Assembly (NCBI GenBank): GCA_000727475.1
Contig: KL647289.1
Location: forward strand, 8,912,611-8,976,610
Length of the DNA: 64,000 nt
From: Sarcocystis neurona
Taxonomy: Eukaryota; Apicomplexa; Conoidasida; Eucoccidiorida; Sarcocystidae
Reading direction: 5' to 3'
Below, piece after piece: positions 49,301-56,203 of this stretch. Both the position numbers and the translations under genes were made by a program. The notes beneath the pieces were generated by a model. It had not been told where the DNA came from and did not search any database. It saw only the letters and a program-made list of their open reading frames with translations. Positions within the stretch are counted from its first letter, which is position 1; each line of letters starts with the position of its first letter.

Positions 49301-52300
49301 GCCTTTGCCGCGCAGCCGCTGCAGCGATGGCAGCGCGTCGCTCCTGCTGTCGCTGGCTGCTATGCTGCTGCCAGTATGTGAGACATCGTCGTAGCAGCTG
49401 CGCACGCGCCTGCTGTGTCGCCTGTTGCTGTCTTCTCCACCTGCTGCGGCCTTTTGCGCTCCACTGACCCCACACTTGCTGCAGCAGCCGCTGCTGCTGA
49501 CGCTTCGTCGGCAGCCGCTGCGCCCTTTCGTGCAAAGCCAGCTTTCGCTGTTGCCGCTGCTGCAAGAACACCGTAGCAGCTCGCCATCCCTGCAGCACCT
49601 GCCGCAGCAGCAGCAGTTCTTTCTCTCGCTGCTGCTGCCGCAGGCGCTGCTGCCACTGCCGCCACACCCAGAGCAGCCGCCGACTGGCCACAGCCTCCTG
49701 TTGCTGCCGCAGCTGCTGACGCCGTGCAACGGCCGCATGCCAAGCCAGCAATGCACGACGACGTACACGGTCCTCGCGGCCTACGCTAAGTGCTTCTTGC
49801 TGCCTTCTTTCCTCCTTTAGTCGCTGCCAGCTCCGCAGGATCCTGCGCAGCTCGGAGTATATCGCCCGCTGCTGCACCGCAGCTGCTGTTGCTGCTGCTC
49901 TGCGACGGCTCGCTGCAACGTGTGCCCATCGCTGCACCACAGCAGCCCCGTGCAGACGTCGCAGTGCTGCTACGGCACTCGCGGCGGCTGCAGCCTCCAC
50001 TTCCTCCTCTTCTTCCTCTGACTGATGTGCCGGGGGCCCGCCCAACACGTGGAGCTTCGTGAAGCGAGACCGAGGCAAAGAAACACTTTGCTGCTGCTGC
50101 TGCTGTAGAGCGTGCTGCTGCTGCAGCAGCTGGAGGCGAGGGAGTGACGACTGACGATGCTGACGGCGCAACGCAGTTTGCAGCAGCTGCTGCTCGTCCT
50201 GCTGCTGCTGCTGCTCACGCATGTGCGCCTCAATGTGCTGCTGCCGCAACAGAAGCTCTTCCAGCTGCTGCTGCAGATGCTCCAGCTGCTGCGTTCGGCT
50301 GCTCGGCGGGGTATCCCATGGCACTGCAGTGGACGGAGAAGCACGCTCGTCTATGGCGAACGAGGCTCCCTGCGCTTCTTCTTGCTGCTGCTGCTGCAAC
50401 AACAACATCTGGTGCTGCTGGGGAGTCGGCAGCGGCTGCGTCAGCGGCTGCCACCGGGTCGGCAACGGCTGCGTGAGCTGCTGTTGCTGCCCGGGTTTCT
50501 GCCATCCCTCCCGGTGATGGTGGCGGTGGTGCTGCTGCTCTTCTTCAATTGGCCGCTGCTGCTGCTGCTCCACCTTGCCTTTCGTTTCTAAACTGAGCTG
50601 CGGCTGCCGCCTTTGCGTCTCTACCTGTGGCTGCTGCTGCAGCTCGCCAGCTGTTAAAGCACCTTCCATCGCTGCGGCTGCAGAGAGGAGGATCTCCTCC
50701 GTGAGTATCAGATCTGCGTTACCCACAGCAAATCGCCGAGCCGCAGACAGAGCGGAAGAAGAAGTAGCAGCTGCAAGAGAAGAACGAGCAGCAGGGCGGG
50801 CAGCAGCGACTAACCCAGCAGCAGAAGCTGGCCGCACCGCAGATTCTGCGTGCGCTGTTGTCCCATCTGCTGCACCAGGAGAGAGCGACGCATGCAGCGC
50901 TGCTGCTGCAGCCGCCAAATCTGCTGCTGAAGGCGCAGCAGCCTGGGGTGAAAGGGAAGCAGCAGGACCCTCAGCTGCAGACGACTGCACAGCAACAGGC
51001 AAAGCGCACAGGGCAGCAGCGCGTTTACCACCTGCTGCTGCGGAACACACACCCGTGGTTGCTCCTTTGGTTGCCGGGCGAGCATTAGAGACAGCTGCAG
51101 CAGCGGTTGTTCCGCGCGGGCGGAAAGGCGGCGCTATCGCTCCTGCTGCTGATGGAGACGAAAAACAGCAGCCCGGCACTTCACCAGTAGCAGACGTGGT
51201 CCCCCGTGCAACAGCACCATTAGCCGGCGCAGCAGCTGCCGCAGCACCATGGGCAGTAGCAGCAGCAGAAGCACCAAATGCAGCACGAGTGGGAGCAGCA
51301 GAACTTGAAGACGGATCCTGGCTCGCAGGTACCGGGTCGCGCGGCAGTAGCGACATAGCCACAGGTAACGAAGGCGGCGTAGAGGGCACATCAAGAGCGG
51401 GTACAGCAGAGTTTTGCGGAGACACAGCAGCAGCAGCACTCAGGGTTGACGTTTCGTTTTCTTTCTCGGGTAACACGGCAGTTGTAGACGTCAGAGGAAC
51501 GCCGCAGCAGGAGCAGCAGCAGATCCGCTGCTGTCGTTGACGTGGGGAGGATGGACCGAAGGTGTGCAGCAGTACGTCCGTTGCTGCGTCGCCTGCACAC
51601 GCGTCGCACTCACCTGCAGCACCACCGGTCGCACGCTCTTGCTGGCGATGCGCGCGCTGCACTGCCTGCTGCTGCTGCTGTCTCGGGTCGTGCAGGAACA
51701 CGGAACCACTTACTTCTGCTGCTGCCGCAGAGCCGCCGCTTACGACTAGCTGCCGAGACGGAGGCGGAGAACGCGGGGGACGCTGCTGTGACTGACTCGA
51801 TGCTCGAGCAGGGGCGGCAGCAGCTGGTGCTGCATCGGACGTGGGGCGGTGGCCTGAGCGGCTTGTTGCTGAGCCACCGGCAGCAGCACCGGCTGCAGGG
51901 GCCGCCGCCCCGGCAGCCGCAGGGGCAGCACCAGCGTCAGGCGCGAGTCGAGCACCAGGAGAAACAGAAGAAGCAGCAGCGAGGGCAGCACAGGTAGCGG
52001 CTGCTGTTTCTGCGCGGCAGTGCCTGGCGATAGCAGCAGCAGGACCAGCAGCAGGTGCGGAGGCATGCCCCACAAGAGCAGCAGGGCCGCCTCGTGCCTC
52101 TGCAGCGTCGGAAGAGACAGGAGGCTCGAAGGCAGCAGATTCAAGGAAATACGCAGGGAGTGTGCAGCCGCCTGATGGCGTGCCAGCCTGCAGAGGCGCA
52201 GCGGCAGGAGACAAGGACGGAGGAGAAATCGGCGACAGCAGTCTCCACTGGGGTGTACGTACACCCGAAACGGAAGTTCTCTGCGTCACACTGTGCAAAG

Positions 52301-54227
52301 AAGGTTGTTGCAGATGTTTCTGTTGCTCTGCTAAAACAGAAGGCGACCAGCTGCGCGGCTCCCTCCCCTTCCACACGACAAGTACTCGTCTCCTCTGTCC
52401 CTCTGCTTCTGCTCTCGCTGCTGAGAATGCGGTTCCTCCTGTCAGTCCTGCTGCTGCTGCTGCCGGTGCTGCTGCGTCTGCTGTCGGTCCTGCCGCGGCT
52501 GCTGCAGGTCCTGCTGCTGCTGTTCTTGCGGAAATGTCCTCTGCACCACCAGCGGCAGCGGGCCAGAAGGGAGTCAGCGCACCCTCACCGGCGGCCCCCT
52601 CGGCCTGCGCTACGGAGCTGCTCGCTGCTGCTGCTGCTGCCAGGGGTGCCGCATCAGCACCAACGACGCGAAGGAAATGCTGCGGCTGCTGTTGCCTGGC
52701 GCAGTCGACAGGGTCCTCCCCAGTCGCTTCAGACGAGCGTCTTACGGCAGCAGCAGCCTCTAAAGAAGAGGCAAGCTCAACTGAACTCTGCTGCAGGTTT
52801 TCCCCCCATTCCTCTGCACTGTCTGCAGCAGCAACAGCACTGCAATGGGTGAGCTGCGCAGCAGGTGCTGCAGCAGCGGAGGCAGAAAGCCCCGGCTGGA
52901 GTGCAACAGGCAGCTGCAGCCCGGGTGGCCAGGTTCGGTGCGAGGCAGCTACAGCAACAGAAGAACGGTCAGCCGCAGTCGCGGCAGCAGCTGAAGCCTC
53001 GGCACCAGGACACGCTACACGAATGTCTTCTGCAGCAGCATCGACTGTCCGTTCAGCAGCAGCAGCAGAAGGGGAAGTGGAGAAACGAAGAGGGCGGCTC
53101 GCTTGAAGAGCGCGACACACACCGAGTGGATGTGATACTGCAGCAGAAGGCTGCGCGAGCAGCAGCTGGTCCTCGTCCGTCGCCTCGGCAGAAGCAGCGG
53201 TGAGGCCGCACTGTTTTCTCCTAATTTCTTCTCCATTTCCACACTCTGCTGCAGCTGCTGCAGCAGCAGTGCTGTCTGCCTGCACAGGACTCCCCGCAGT
53301 CGAAGTCTGCCTGCAGACTCGGGGGGGGGCTGCTGCTGTTTTCACCTGCGGCACCCCCTCCACTCGCATTTGCATTGCCGAGCCACCGCGCCTCTGCAGC
53401 AGCAGCAGTTGTTTCCACGAGGGGCACCCCAAGCCCGTCTCAGCTGCTGGTGCGGCTGCTGCTGGTGCTGCTGCTGCTGCTGCGAATGTCGCTGCCGCGG
53501 CTGCTGAACGAGATGCGCTGAAGCTCCTGCTGTGGGGAGAGGGCCACGGCTGAGGCTGCAACGTTCGCAGCTCAGGCCCTGGCGTCGCAGAATACTGCTG
53601 CTCGTGCTGCGGACTCGGTGCAGCTGGGACGCTGCTGAGCGGCAGCTGTTGCTGCCGCCGCAACGGTGGCGCTGCTGGTGTGAGACTAGGCTGCTGCTGC
53701 TGTAGGACAGCGCAACCTTTTGAACTTGTACGGTGTTGCTGTAGCTGCAGCATTCGCTCTGCCGGTATTGTCTCGGCTAAAGCAGCAAGGGCAGAAGCAT
53801 CTGCTGCTAATGCTGCTGCAGCCGGGGGAGGTCTGCTGCTGGCCCTAGGGCAAGTCTTTCTTCGTCCTGCTGCTGCGGTTGCTGACAGTCCTGCTCCCGC
53901 AGCTCGCGGATGTAGCAACGGTGCCGGTGCAACCGCCGCTGCTGCCGCGTGGGTTGCCGCGTCTACTCCTGATGCAGCTGCAGGCGAAGCCGAGAGGGCT
54001 GCACTCAACGGCGCTGCTGCGCGGACGGCCACGTCCTCTTGTAATGTAACAGCAAGTGTTTCCGCCCGAGAGGCTGCAGCCGAGGCAGTCGGAGAGAGAG
54101 CGGCTGCAGGAGGAGAGGGAGCCCCAGCTCCTTCTGCAGCAGCAGCAGCTACTGTCGCACGACGTCCTGGGAGGGGGTCGCAGGTCGCAGATGCTGCTGC
54201 CAATGCTGCTGCTGGTATGGGAGCCAT
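18191..54227 (-). CDS. giant Sfi1-like centrin-binding repeat protein, 16 exons
   Basis: Exons, in order of transcription: 54227-48915, 47864-47610, 46555-46305, 45849-45366, 44379-43700, 43061-42830, 42372-42006, 41401-39228, 37152-36541, 34750-34611, 33222-33090, 32562-32210, 31024-30571, 28291-27991, 25065-24795 and 23441-18191. All start and end phases match, giving 17,271 nt (5,756 aa plus stop). About 50 short repeats with a Trp followed by basic/Gln-rich helix and a Leu/Ala-rich lead-in (for example LLRRVFRSWRHE, LLSGCWRAWQQQ, QKIVLAAWRAV) fit the Sfi1 family. Those proteins form long helices that bind centrin at the centrosome or spindle pole body. Toxoplasma Sfi1 is an outer-centrosome protein. 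The flanks are low-complexity. Weakest points are the exon 7, 9, 12 and 13 edges and the start codon. Exons 1 or 16 could be separate genes. Confidence 0.7.
23494..23507. repeat. palindrome GGTGTACGTACACC in intron 15
   Basis: A perfect copy about 50 bp upstream of the exon 16 acceptor on the sense strand; not coding in the model. Confidence 0.95.
23943..24258. other. assembly gap (N run)
   Basis: There is one N at 23943 and a run of N from 23947 to 24258. The flanks at 23837-23946 and 24259-24370 are nearly the same sequence (TA run, GTATAC, AGGTGTGTGCATATATAT, TATGTACAG, TA run, ACACGCGTGTGCG). Confidence 0.95.
24795..25065 (-). CDS. Sfi1-like gene exon 15 (3 Trp repeats, last of the array)
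   Basis: The acceptor GGATGTCCTGCAG gives the two bases that complete a Gln codon; the donor AGGAAAAG|GTCAGT leaves at phase 2. The repeats are WWWWRSWHLRRK, SLLLWVERLEQR and IVLAAWRAVTGE. After it the Trp pattern stops. Confidence 0.7.
25066..27990 (-). repeat. intron 14, AT microsatellites and CAG/CTG island
   Basis: 2,925 nt. The part near the exon 15 acceptor (25066-25700) is very dense CAG on plus, that is CTG on the sense strand. The rest is AT-rich, with ACATAC arrays at 26330-26560 (a 104-bp repeat with ACAGAGGCACACAGACAC at about 26358 and 26463) and a CGGCTTTA-CTTCGTAGAAGG-like repeat at about 27433, 27583 and 27698. Confidence 0.65.
27991..28291 (-). CDS. Sfi1-like gene exon 14 (2 Trp repeats, palindrome)
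   Basis: The acceptor CTGTGCTGCTGTCCAG starts at phase 0; the donor CACTGCAC|GTAGGC gives phase 1, as exon 15 requires. The repeats are CMRGWRLLVLQRRW and AAWRAWRAVYVHRV; VYVHR is encoded by the palindrome at 28051-28064. Confidence 0.7.
28051..28064. repeat. palindrome GGTGTACGTACACC in exon 14
   Basis: A perfect copy, read as VYVH after WRA. Confidence 0.95.
28292..30570 (-). repeat. intron 13, AT-rich with diverged direct repeats
   Basis: 2,279 nt of TATATA and GTATAC DNA. A segment with AGCAGAGCCGT and the surrounding 80 bp occurs near 28409 and again near 28876. A 50-80 bp repeat with GATATCTCTACC lies at 29300-29600. No coding. Confidence 0.65.
30571..31024 (-). CDS. Sfi1-like gene exon 13 (4 Trp repeats)
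   Basis: The acceptor GGTGGACGCGCAG lacks a pyrimidine tract; alternatives inside the exon exist. The donor AAAAAG|GTGCGT is good and gives phase 0. The repeats are QFALWRLTRRQ, YWQQWRGACNY, TWLLWLQRLQE and DWMAWCTYSAEM. The last overlaps a half palindrome at 30607-30620 read in a different frame (CTY). Confidence 0.65.
31025..32209 (-). repeat. intron 12 of the Sfi1-like gene
   Basis: 1,185 nt of mixed composition with TA microsatellites at 31145-31210 and 31485-31545. No Trp repeat. Confidence 0.6.
32210..32562 (-). CDS. Sfi1-like gene exon 12 (2-3 Trp repeats)
   Basis: A strong acceptor (GTTGCTTATTCTCAG) starts at phase 0. The repeats are VLHAWQRLHAAV and AWRAWTRLLQLR, then a Trp-less one (QVFRALQRHAER). 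The donor GCCGA|GTGCGT is weak but gives the phase 2 needed by exon 13. A donor at 32310 would give phase 0 and conflict with exon 13 as drawn. Confidence 0.55.
32563..33089 (-). other. intron 11 of the Sfi1-like gene
   Basis: 527 nt, GC-rich, CAG on plus at 32640-32810. The 3' end is a good pyrimidine tract (CTGTTGCTTATTCTCAG). Confidence 0.6.
33090..33222 (-). CDS. Sfi1-like gene exon 11 (1 Trp repeat)
   Basis: The acceptor GTTGTGCTGCTGCAG adds one base; the donor is GGTGCTGCAG|GTAAAA; 133 nt, leaving at phase 0. The repeat is SGFQLWLRLLRRRRWEQ. Confidence 0.7.
33223..34610 (-). repeat. intron 10, mixed CAG and TA repeats
   Basis: 1,388 nt. AT-rich GTATAC microsatellite at 33560-33720 and 34060-34500; CAG-rich GC DNA at 33220-33550 and 33790-34030 (CAG on plus, so CTG on the sense strand). 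No Trp-repeat coding on the sense strand. Confidence 0.65.
34611..34750 (-). CDS. Sfi1-like gene exon 10 (1 Trp repeat, palindrome)
   Basis: The acceptor GTCGTGTCCTTGGCAG and the consensus donor CGGCA|GTACGT enclose 140 nt, leaving at phase 2. A single repeat RVLAAWQVYVHRRRAKQQ is encoded, its VYVHR by the palindrome at 34654-34667. Confidence 0.75.
34654..34667. repeat. palindrome GGTGTACGTACACC in exon 10
   Basis: A perfect copy, read as VYVH two codons after the repeat Trp (AWQVYVHRRR). Confidence 0.95.
34751..36540 (-). repeat. intron 9, AT-rich with tandem repeats
   Basis: 1,790 nt of TA/GTATAC microsatellites. A block beginning ATACATGTAGGCGTCCCTAT occurs near 35089 and 35189, with a diverged copy near 35002. 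No coding is seen. Confidence 0.7.
36541..37152 (-). CDS. Sfi1-like gene exon 9 (3-4 Trp repeats)
   Basis: The donor CTGCAGCAG|GTAGAA at 36540 is clear. For the start, the acceptor ACTGCGCGACAG at 37153 and one at 36948 (GGGTGCTGCAG) both give phase 0; I take the longer one because LPLWLRSLTAA looks repeat-like. The other repeats are VLHAWHRLQQRR, CFTRWRAAAKQR and AWNCWRRLYRLR. Confidence 0.65.
37190..37640. repeat. alternating TC, TA and GA microsatellites (hairpin-forming)
   Basis: A TC run, a TA run and a GA run follow one another at about 37190-37270, so the block is its own reverse complement. Similar GA/TA/TC runs continue to 37640. Cruciform or hairpin structure and assembly slippage are both likely. 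Confidence 0.85.
38399..38530. repeat. 22-bp minisatellite, about six copies
   Basis: The unit AAGGCTGGCCAACAGCGGCA plus GC repeats at 38443, 38465, 38487 and 38509, with more diverged copies at 38399-38442. It lies in an intron of the giant gene. Confidence 0.85.
39228..41401 (-). CDS. Sfi1-like gene exon 8 (low-complexity insert and 7 Trp repeats)
   Basis: The acceptor GGTGTTGCTGCTGCAG and the donor CAAGACT|GTAAGA enclose 2,174 nt. The first 430 or so residues are Ala/Ser/Leu/Gln-rich with some non-repetitive text (EGWWVYENIRTEAED). Then come repeats at RLRAWQQYTQQ, SGCWRAWQQQ, LFCGWRVCAA, LSLWHQHAKQ, LLLWRRLADV, IFTCWAEATA and LLAWRSYTQE. The near-palindrome at 39482-39494 encodes VYVHR between two repeats. 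Confidence 0.75.
39482..39494. repeat. palindrome copy (13 of 14 bases) in exon 8
   Basis: It matches the palindrome except for the last base and is read as VYVH (GRLVYVHRTRH). Confidence 0.9.
41402..42005 (-). other. intron 7 of the Sfi1-like gene
   Basis: 604 nt with CAG repeats on plus and a TA-rich stretch at 41480-41590. The 3' end carries a tandem GACGGTGTTGCTGCT repeat on the sense strand running into the acceptor CAG. Confidence 0.6.
42006..42372 (-). CDS. Sfi1-like gene exon 7 (3-4 Trp repeats)
   Basis: The acceptor TACGTGCTGCTCAG opens at phase 0 (ATGEKALQQ). The repeats are LLQQLWAAWGTQ, FFLRWLQALATK and LLLRWLQWSSRR. The donor ACTCGAG|GTGTGC is weak, but it gives phase 1, which exon 8 requires. 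A donor at 42034 (AAG|GTTCTG) would break the phase. Confidence 0.65.
42373..42829 (-). other. intron 6 of the Sfi1-like gene
   Basis: 457 nt, GC-rich, CAG on plus. A half palindrome (CACGTACACC) lies at 42381-42390, just before the exon 7 acceptor. Confidence 0.55.
42830..43061 (-). CDS. Sfi1-like gene exon 6 (2 Trp repeats)
   Basis: The acceptor GTGCTGCTTACCCAG adds one G, then 77 codons run to donor TTGCAA|GTAGGC, leaving at phase 0. The repeats are RRTVQQWRLTAHFF and ALRSGWQSLQHQ, with Leu/Arg-rich helical spacers. Confidence 0.7.
43062..43699 (-). other. intron 5 of the Sfi1-like gene
   Basis: 638 nt, GC-rich, with CAG runs on plus (sense CTG). No repeat-type Trp pattern is seen on the sense strand. 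Confidence 0.6.
43700..44379 (-). CDS. Sfi1-like gene exon 5 (6-7 Trp repeats)
   Basis: The acceptor is GCTGTGCTGCTGCTGCAG and the donor CTTCCTG|GTAAGAG; 680 nt, leaving at phase 2. The repeats include LLRGWQRLARL, GFHKWRRLLQQ, LLQQWHSVAAA, LLHWRQQMQQQ, TFHLWTAAAAA and MQGWVARSEKK, spaced about 30-40 residues apart. The next exon supplies a G to complete Trp. Confidence 0.8.
44380..45365 (-). other. intron 4 of the Sfi1-like gene
   Basis: 986 nt, GC-rich. The sense strand carries CTG runs near the acceptor. At 45060-45240 a diverged repeat based on TTCTTCTCTGCTGCTG (plus strand) occurs several times. The open frame continuing from exon 4 into it is a repeat product (EEAAAKKEQQ-like). Confidence 0.6.
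45366..45849 (-). CDS. Sfi1-like gene exon 4 (5 Trp repeats)
   Basis: The acceptor GCGTGGGCTGCAG supplies one base to finish a Ser codon, and the donor is GTGCTG|GTAAGA; 484 nt, leaving at phase 0. The repeats include ALQAWWQWAARR, VLLAWRTAARR, AWTAWHWALQQ, LAIWRRASLL and VINEWRAAAQ. This is one of the densest repeat blocks. Confidence 0.8.
45850..46304 (-). other. intron 3 of the Sfi1-like gene
   Basis: 455 nt with a TA run at 46096-46112. It holds no repeat-like coding. Confidence 0.6.
46305..46555 (-). CDS. Sfi1-like gene exon 3 (2 Trp repeats, palindrome)
   Basis: The acceptor TTTGCTGCTGCAG and the donor CACTGCAG|GTAGCC enclose 251 nt, entering at phase 0 and leaving at phase 2. The repeats are ALESWVVYVHRRGE and CLAAWKSALH. 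VYVHR is encoded by the palindrome at 46501-46514. Confidence 0.75.
46501..46514. repeat. palindrome GGTGTACGTACACC in exon 3
   Basis: A perfect copy, read as VYVH directly after the repeat Trp (SWVVYVHRR). Confidence 0.95.
46556..47609 (-). other. intron 2 of the Sfi1-like gene
   Basis: This 1,054-nt interval is less AT-rich than other introns. It has no TA microsatellite and no additional Trp repeat. Its 3' end is a CTG-rich stretch ending TTTGCTGCTGCAG. Confidence 0.6.
47610..47864 (-). CDS. Sfi1-like gene exon 2 (3 Trp repeats)
   Basis: The acceptor GCTGCTGGTATTGCAG and the donor AACTG|GTAAGA enclose 85 codons, phase 0 at both ends. The repeats are ALQLWKTAVAER, AFAAWRRYQQQQ and SCWQQWKASW. 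An in-frame TGA lies just upstream of the acceptor and supports the boundary. Confidence 0.75.
47865..48914 (-). other. intron 1 of the Sfi1-like gene (possible hidden exon)
   Basis: This 1,050-nt interval is partly GC-rich. A minus-strand piece near 48350-48450 (EKAARVILQRLLLC) looks weakly repeat-like and could be a small skipped exon, but the flanking exons already agree in phase without it. TA microsatellites lie near 48000-48060. Confidence 0.5.
48915..54227 (-). CDS. Sfi1-like gene exon 1 (N-terminal region, first 8 repeats)
   Basis: ATG at 54227 (ATGGCTCCC) is the first in this frame, but the frame is open upstream to a good acceptor at about 54396, so translation may start earlier. 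There are 1,771 codons. Roughly residues 1-1,330 are Ala/Ser/Pro/Gln-rich with no domain. A Gln/Glu coiled-coil-like stretch (QQLEEL, REQQQQQDEQQ) follows. Trp repeats begin near residue 1,470 (VVQRWAHVAASRRR) and end with FRSWRHE near residue 1,655. The donor is AGACAG|GTACGA. A palindrome at 52252-52265 reads GVRTP here. Confidence 0.65.
52252..52265. repeat. palindrome GGTGTACGTACACC in exon 1
   Basis: A perfect 14-bp palindrome, read as GVRTP on the coding strand, in the low-complexity N-terminal region outside the Trp repeats. Confidence 0.95.
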
Positions 54228-55545
54228 GCATGTGGTGAGGCGTGGAGGCCTGTAAATGTGCTGCAGCCGTGGGGATTGTTCTCGACAGCAGCTGCTGCTT
54301 TTTCCTTTTCTGGGCGTTCTCTCTCTGCTGCTTCTCCTCCTTCGCCGCGCGGCAGAGGGCCCCTGCAGCCGCGGCAGAGTGGAGCTGCTGCAGCTGCTGC
54401 AGTGGAGAGCAGCAGGAAGTCAGTGAGGAGCCACTGCAGCAGCGAGGCCAGCACAAGGAACGCTGGACAGCTGGCAGCAGTGCATGCAGATACCGTATCC
54501 CAGCAGCCGGGCACGGCATCGTTGATGTAATCTTCAAGCAAGGACGACGAGTCTGCGACACAGCAGCAGCAGCAGCTTCTGCAGGAGAAGCAACGGTGCT
54601 GCTCCGCTGCTGGCGGCCTCTTTTCCCTCTCACTTCTTAGTACACTGTACTGCTCTCCTCCCGAACACGAAGTCCATACGAGTGCCTATTTCTACGGATT
54701 TATGGGCGCTCTATATGAACTGCACTCCTGCGCTTCTCTCTCAAATACATACACATGCACTTGAATATATGTATATACATATACTTATATATATATGTAT
54801 ATGTATGCTACTGCTTCCCCTCTCTCTCTCTGTGGAGCTACGTAGCGTGCGTGGTCACGCTGTCCTGGGATGCTCCAGCCGTCTCCGCAGCTGCTGCTGC
54901 TCCTCCTCCCCCTGCTGCTGCTGCTCCTGTTGCTGCTGTTGCTGCAGACGATGCCACCTCGCCTGTCTACGAGCATCGTTATTCACTGCTGCTGCCGGCA
55001 AAGCTACCCCACTGCTGACGCCGCTGCTCACCAGCTTCAGCTGCTGCTCCTGCTGTTGCTGCCCTTCTCACACAGCTGTTGTCAGTGCCACACTGTCCTG
55101 GCTCCAGCTGCTGCTGTTATGCTAATGCTCGCACGACGCTGCTGCAGCTCATTTCTACAGCGCTCCTGCTGCCGAGGACATGCACAGCTCGGCTGGTGTA
55201 CCTACACCTGAACTGACGACTGCACAAGCTGCAAGAACTTCCGTCAGACGCTCTCTCACCCATCACCAAAAACTCTGCCTCGACTGCTGCTCGGCGGTCA
55301 AGAACTATGTGGCTACAAGTCTCATTCTACGCGTACATATATATATACACACAAACATACGACCTCTCATATATATACACACACGTGCCGCCGCTTCCTG
55401 GTGCCAGCTGCTGCTGCTGCTGCGGTGGAGGAGCTGCCAGCAAGATGCCAGTTGCAGCTATAGAAACAGCAAGTGCTACTGCCCGTATAGCAGCGGTGCT
55501 GCAGGACATTGATGACGGGACTTTGTCAGCTGCAGCTTGTGGTCC
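54228..55545. other. upstream region of the Sfi1-like gene, CTG-rich and AT parts
   Basis: The part to 54640 may contain a 5' exon of the giant gene: a strong acceptor on minus (TGCTGCTCTCCACTGCAG) sits at 54397, and a charged segment EEKQQRENAQKRKKQQ is open on the minus strand in another frame. CTG-rich DNA at 54870-55170 and TA DNA at 54760-54800 and 55335-55385 follow. A near-palindrome GGTGTACCTACACC lies at 55195-55208. Confidence 0.4.
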
Positions 55546-56079
55546 TCAGCAGCTGCTGCTGCCTCTGTTGGCGCTGCTATCCTCGGAGTTGCGGCTCTTG
55601 CAGCAGCTGCCGTTCTCTCGTAACTGCAAGCGGCTGCTGCTGCTGCTGCAACTCGAGGCTGCGGTGGGTGTTGTTAACGAGCTGCTGCTGTCGTGGGAAG
55701 TGTCGCTGGTGCTCCTGGAGCTAGGGCTGCTGCTGCTGCTGACTGATCTGCCGCTGCTGCGGTTGGAGCCACCGCTGCTGCTGTGGCGGTTGCCGCTGCT
55801 CGTGCGGAGCTGCTGCTGCGGCCGCAGTGGCAGCAGCTCCTGCTGTGGCCGACGTTCTACCTGCTGCTGTCGCCGACGCTCGAACTGCTGCCGTGGCCGA
55901 CGGTCGACGTGCTGCTGCTGTGTCGGGAATGCTGCTGGCGCTACCGTCACTCTTGGCCCGCACCCGTGACTGGCAGCGTGTTCTCGGTGTTCGCTGCAGG
56001 TGAGGCAGGTTCCCGCGCATCGCTGCGGACTAAAAAAGGCAAACGTTTCTTGGGGTTGGTCCTGTGGCAGAGCAGGCAC
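55546..56079 (-). CDS. candidate Gln/Arg/Ser-rich protein exon
   Basis: CAG lies on the minus strand. The frame is open for 177 codons, with a Cys/His-bearing start (CAGTCLTCSEHREHA), an 8-11 residue tandem repeat (VDRRPRQQFERRRQQQVE) and a Ser-rich end. The opposite strand is also open but reads mostly Leu, Cys and Arg, typical of antisense CTG. Partner exons are not placed. No function. Confidence 0.3.
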   Translation of the reverse strand: MPALPQDQPQETFAFFSPQRCAGTCLTCSEHREHAASHGCGPRVTVAPAAFPTQQQHVDRRPRQQFERRRQQQVERRPQQELLPLRPQQQLRTSSGNRHSSSGGSNRSSGRSVSSSSSPSSRSTSDTSHDSSSSLTTPTAASSCSSSSSRLQLRENGSCCKSRNSEDSSANRGSSSC

Positions 56080-56203
56080 GACGAGGAGGGACGGCGGCAG
56101 AGGGGAAGTAAAGGATATGGCGGCCAGAGAAGGAAGATGCCTAGCGTACGGACCACGGACACGAGGTGCGCGTCAACCACCTCGATACACGGGGTAATTC
56201 TAC

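Noticed and set aside
55307..55969. 220-codon plus-strand frame rich in Leu
   Set aside because: It starts in microsatellite and is mostly the CTG phase opposite a Gln/Ser-rich minus frame; some helix-like text (AAVLQDIDDGTLSAAA) keeps it possible, but the strand bias is against it.
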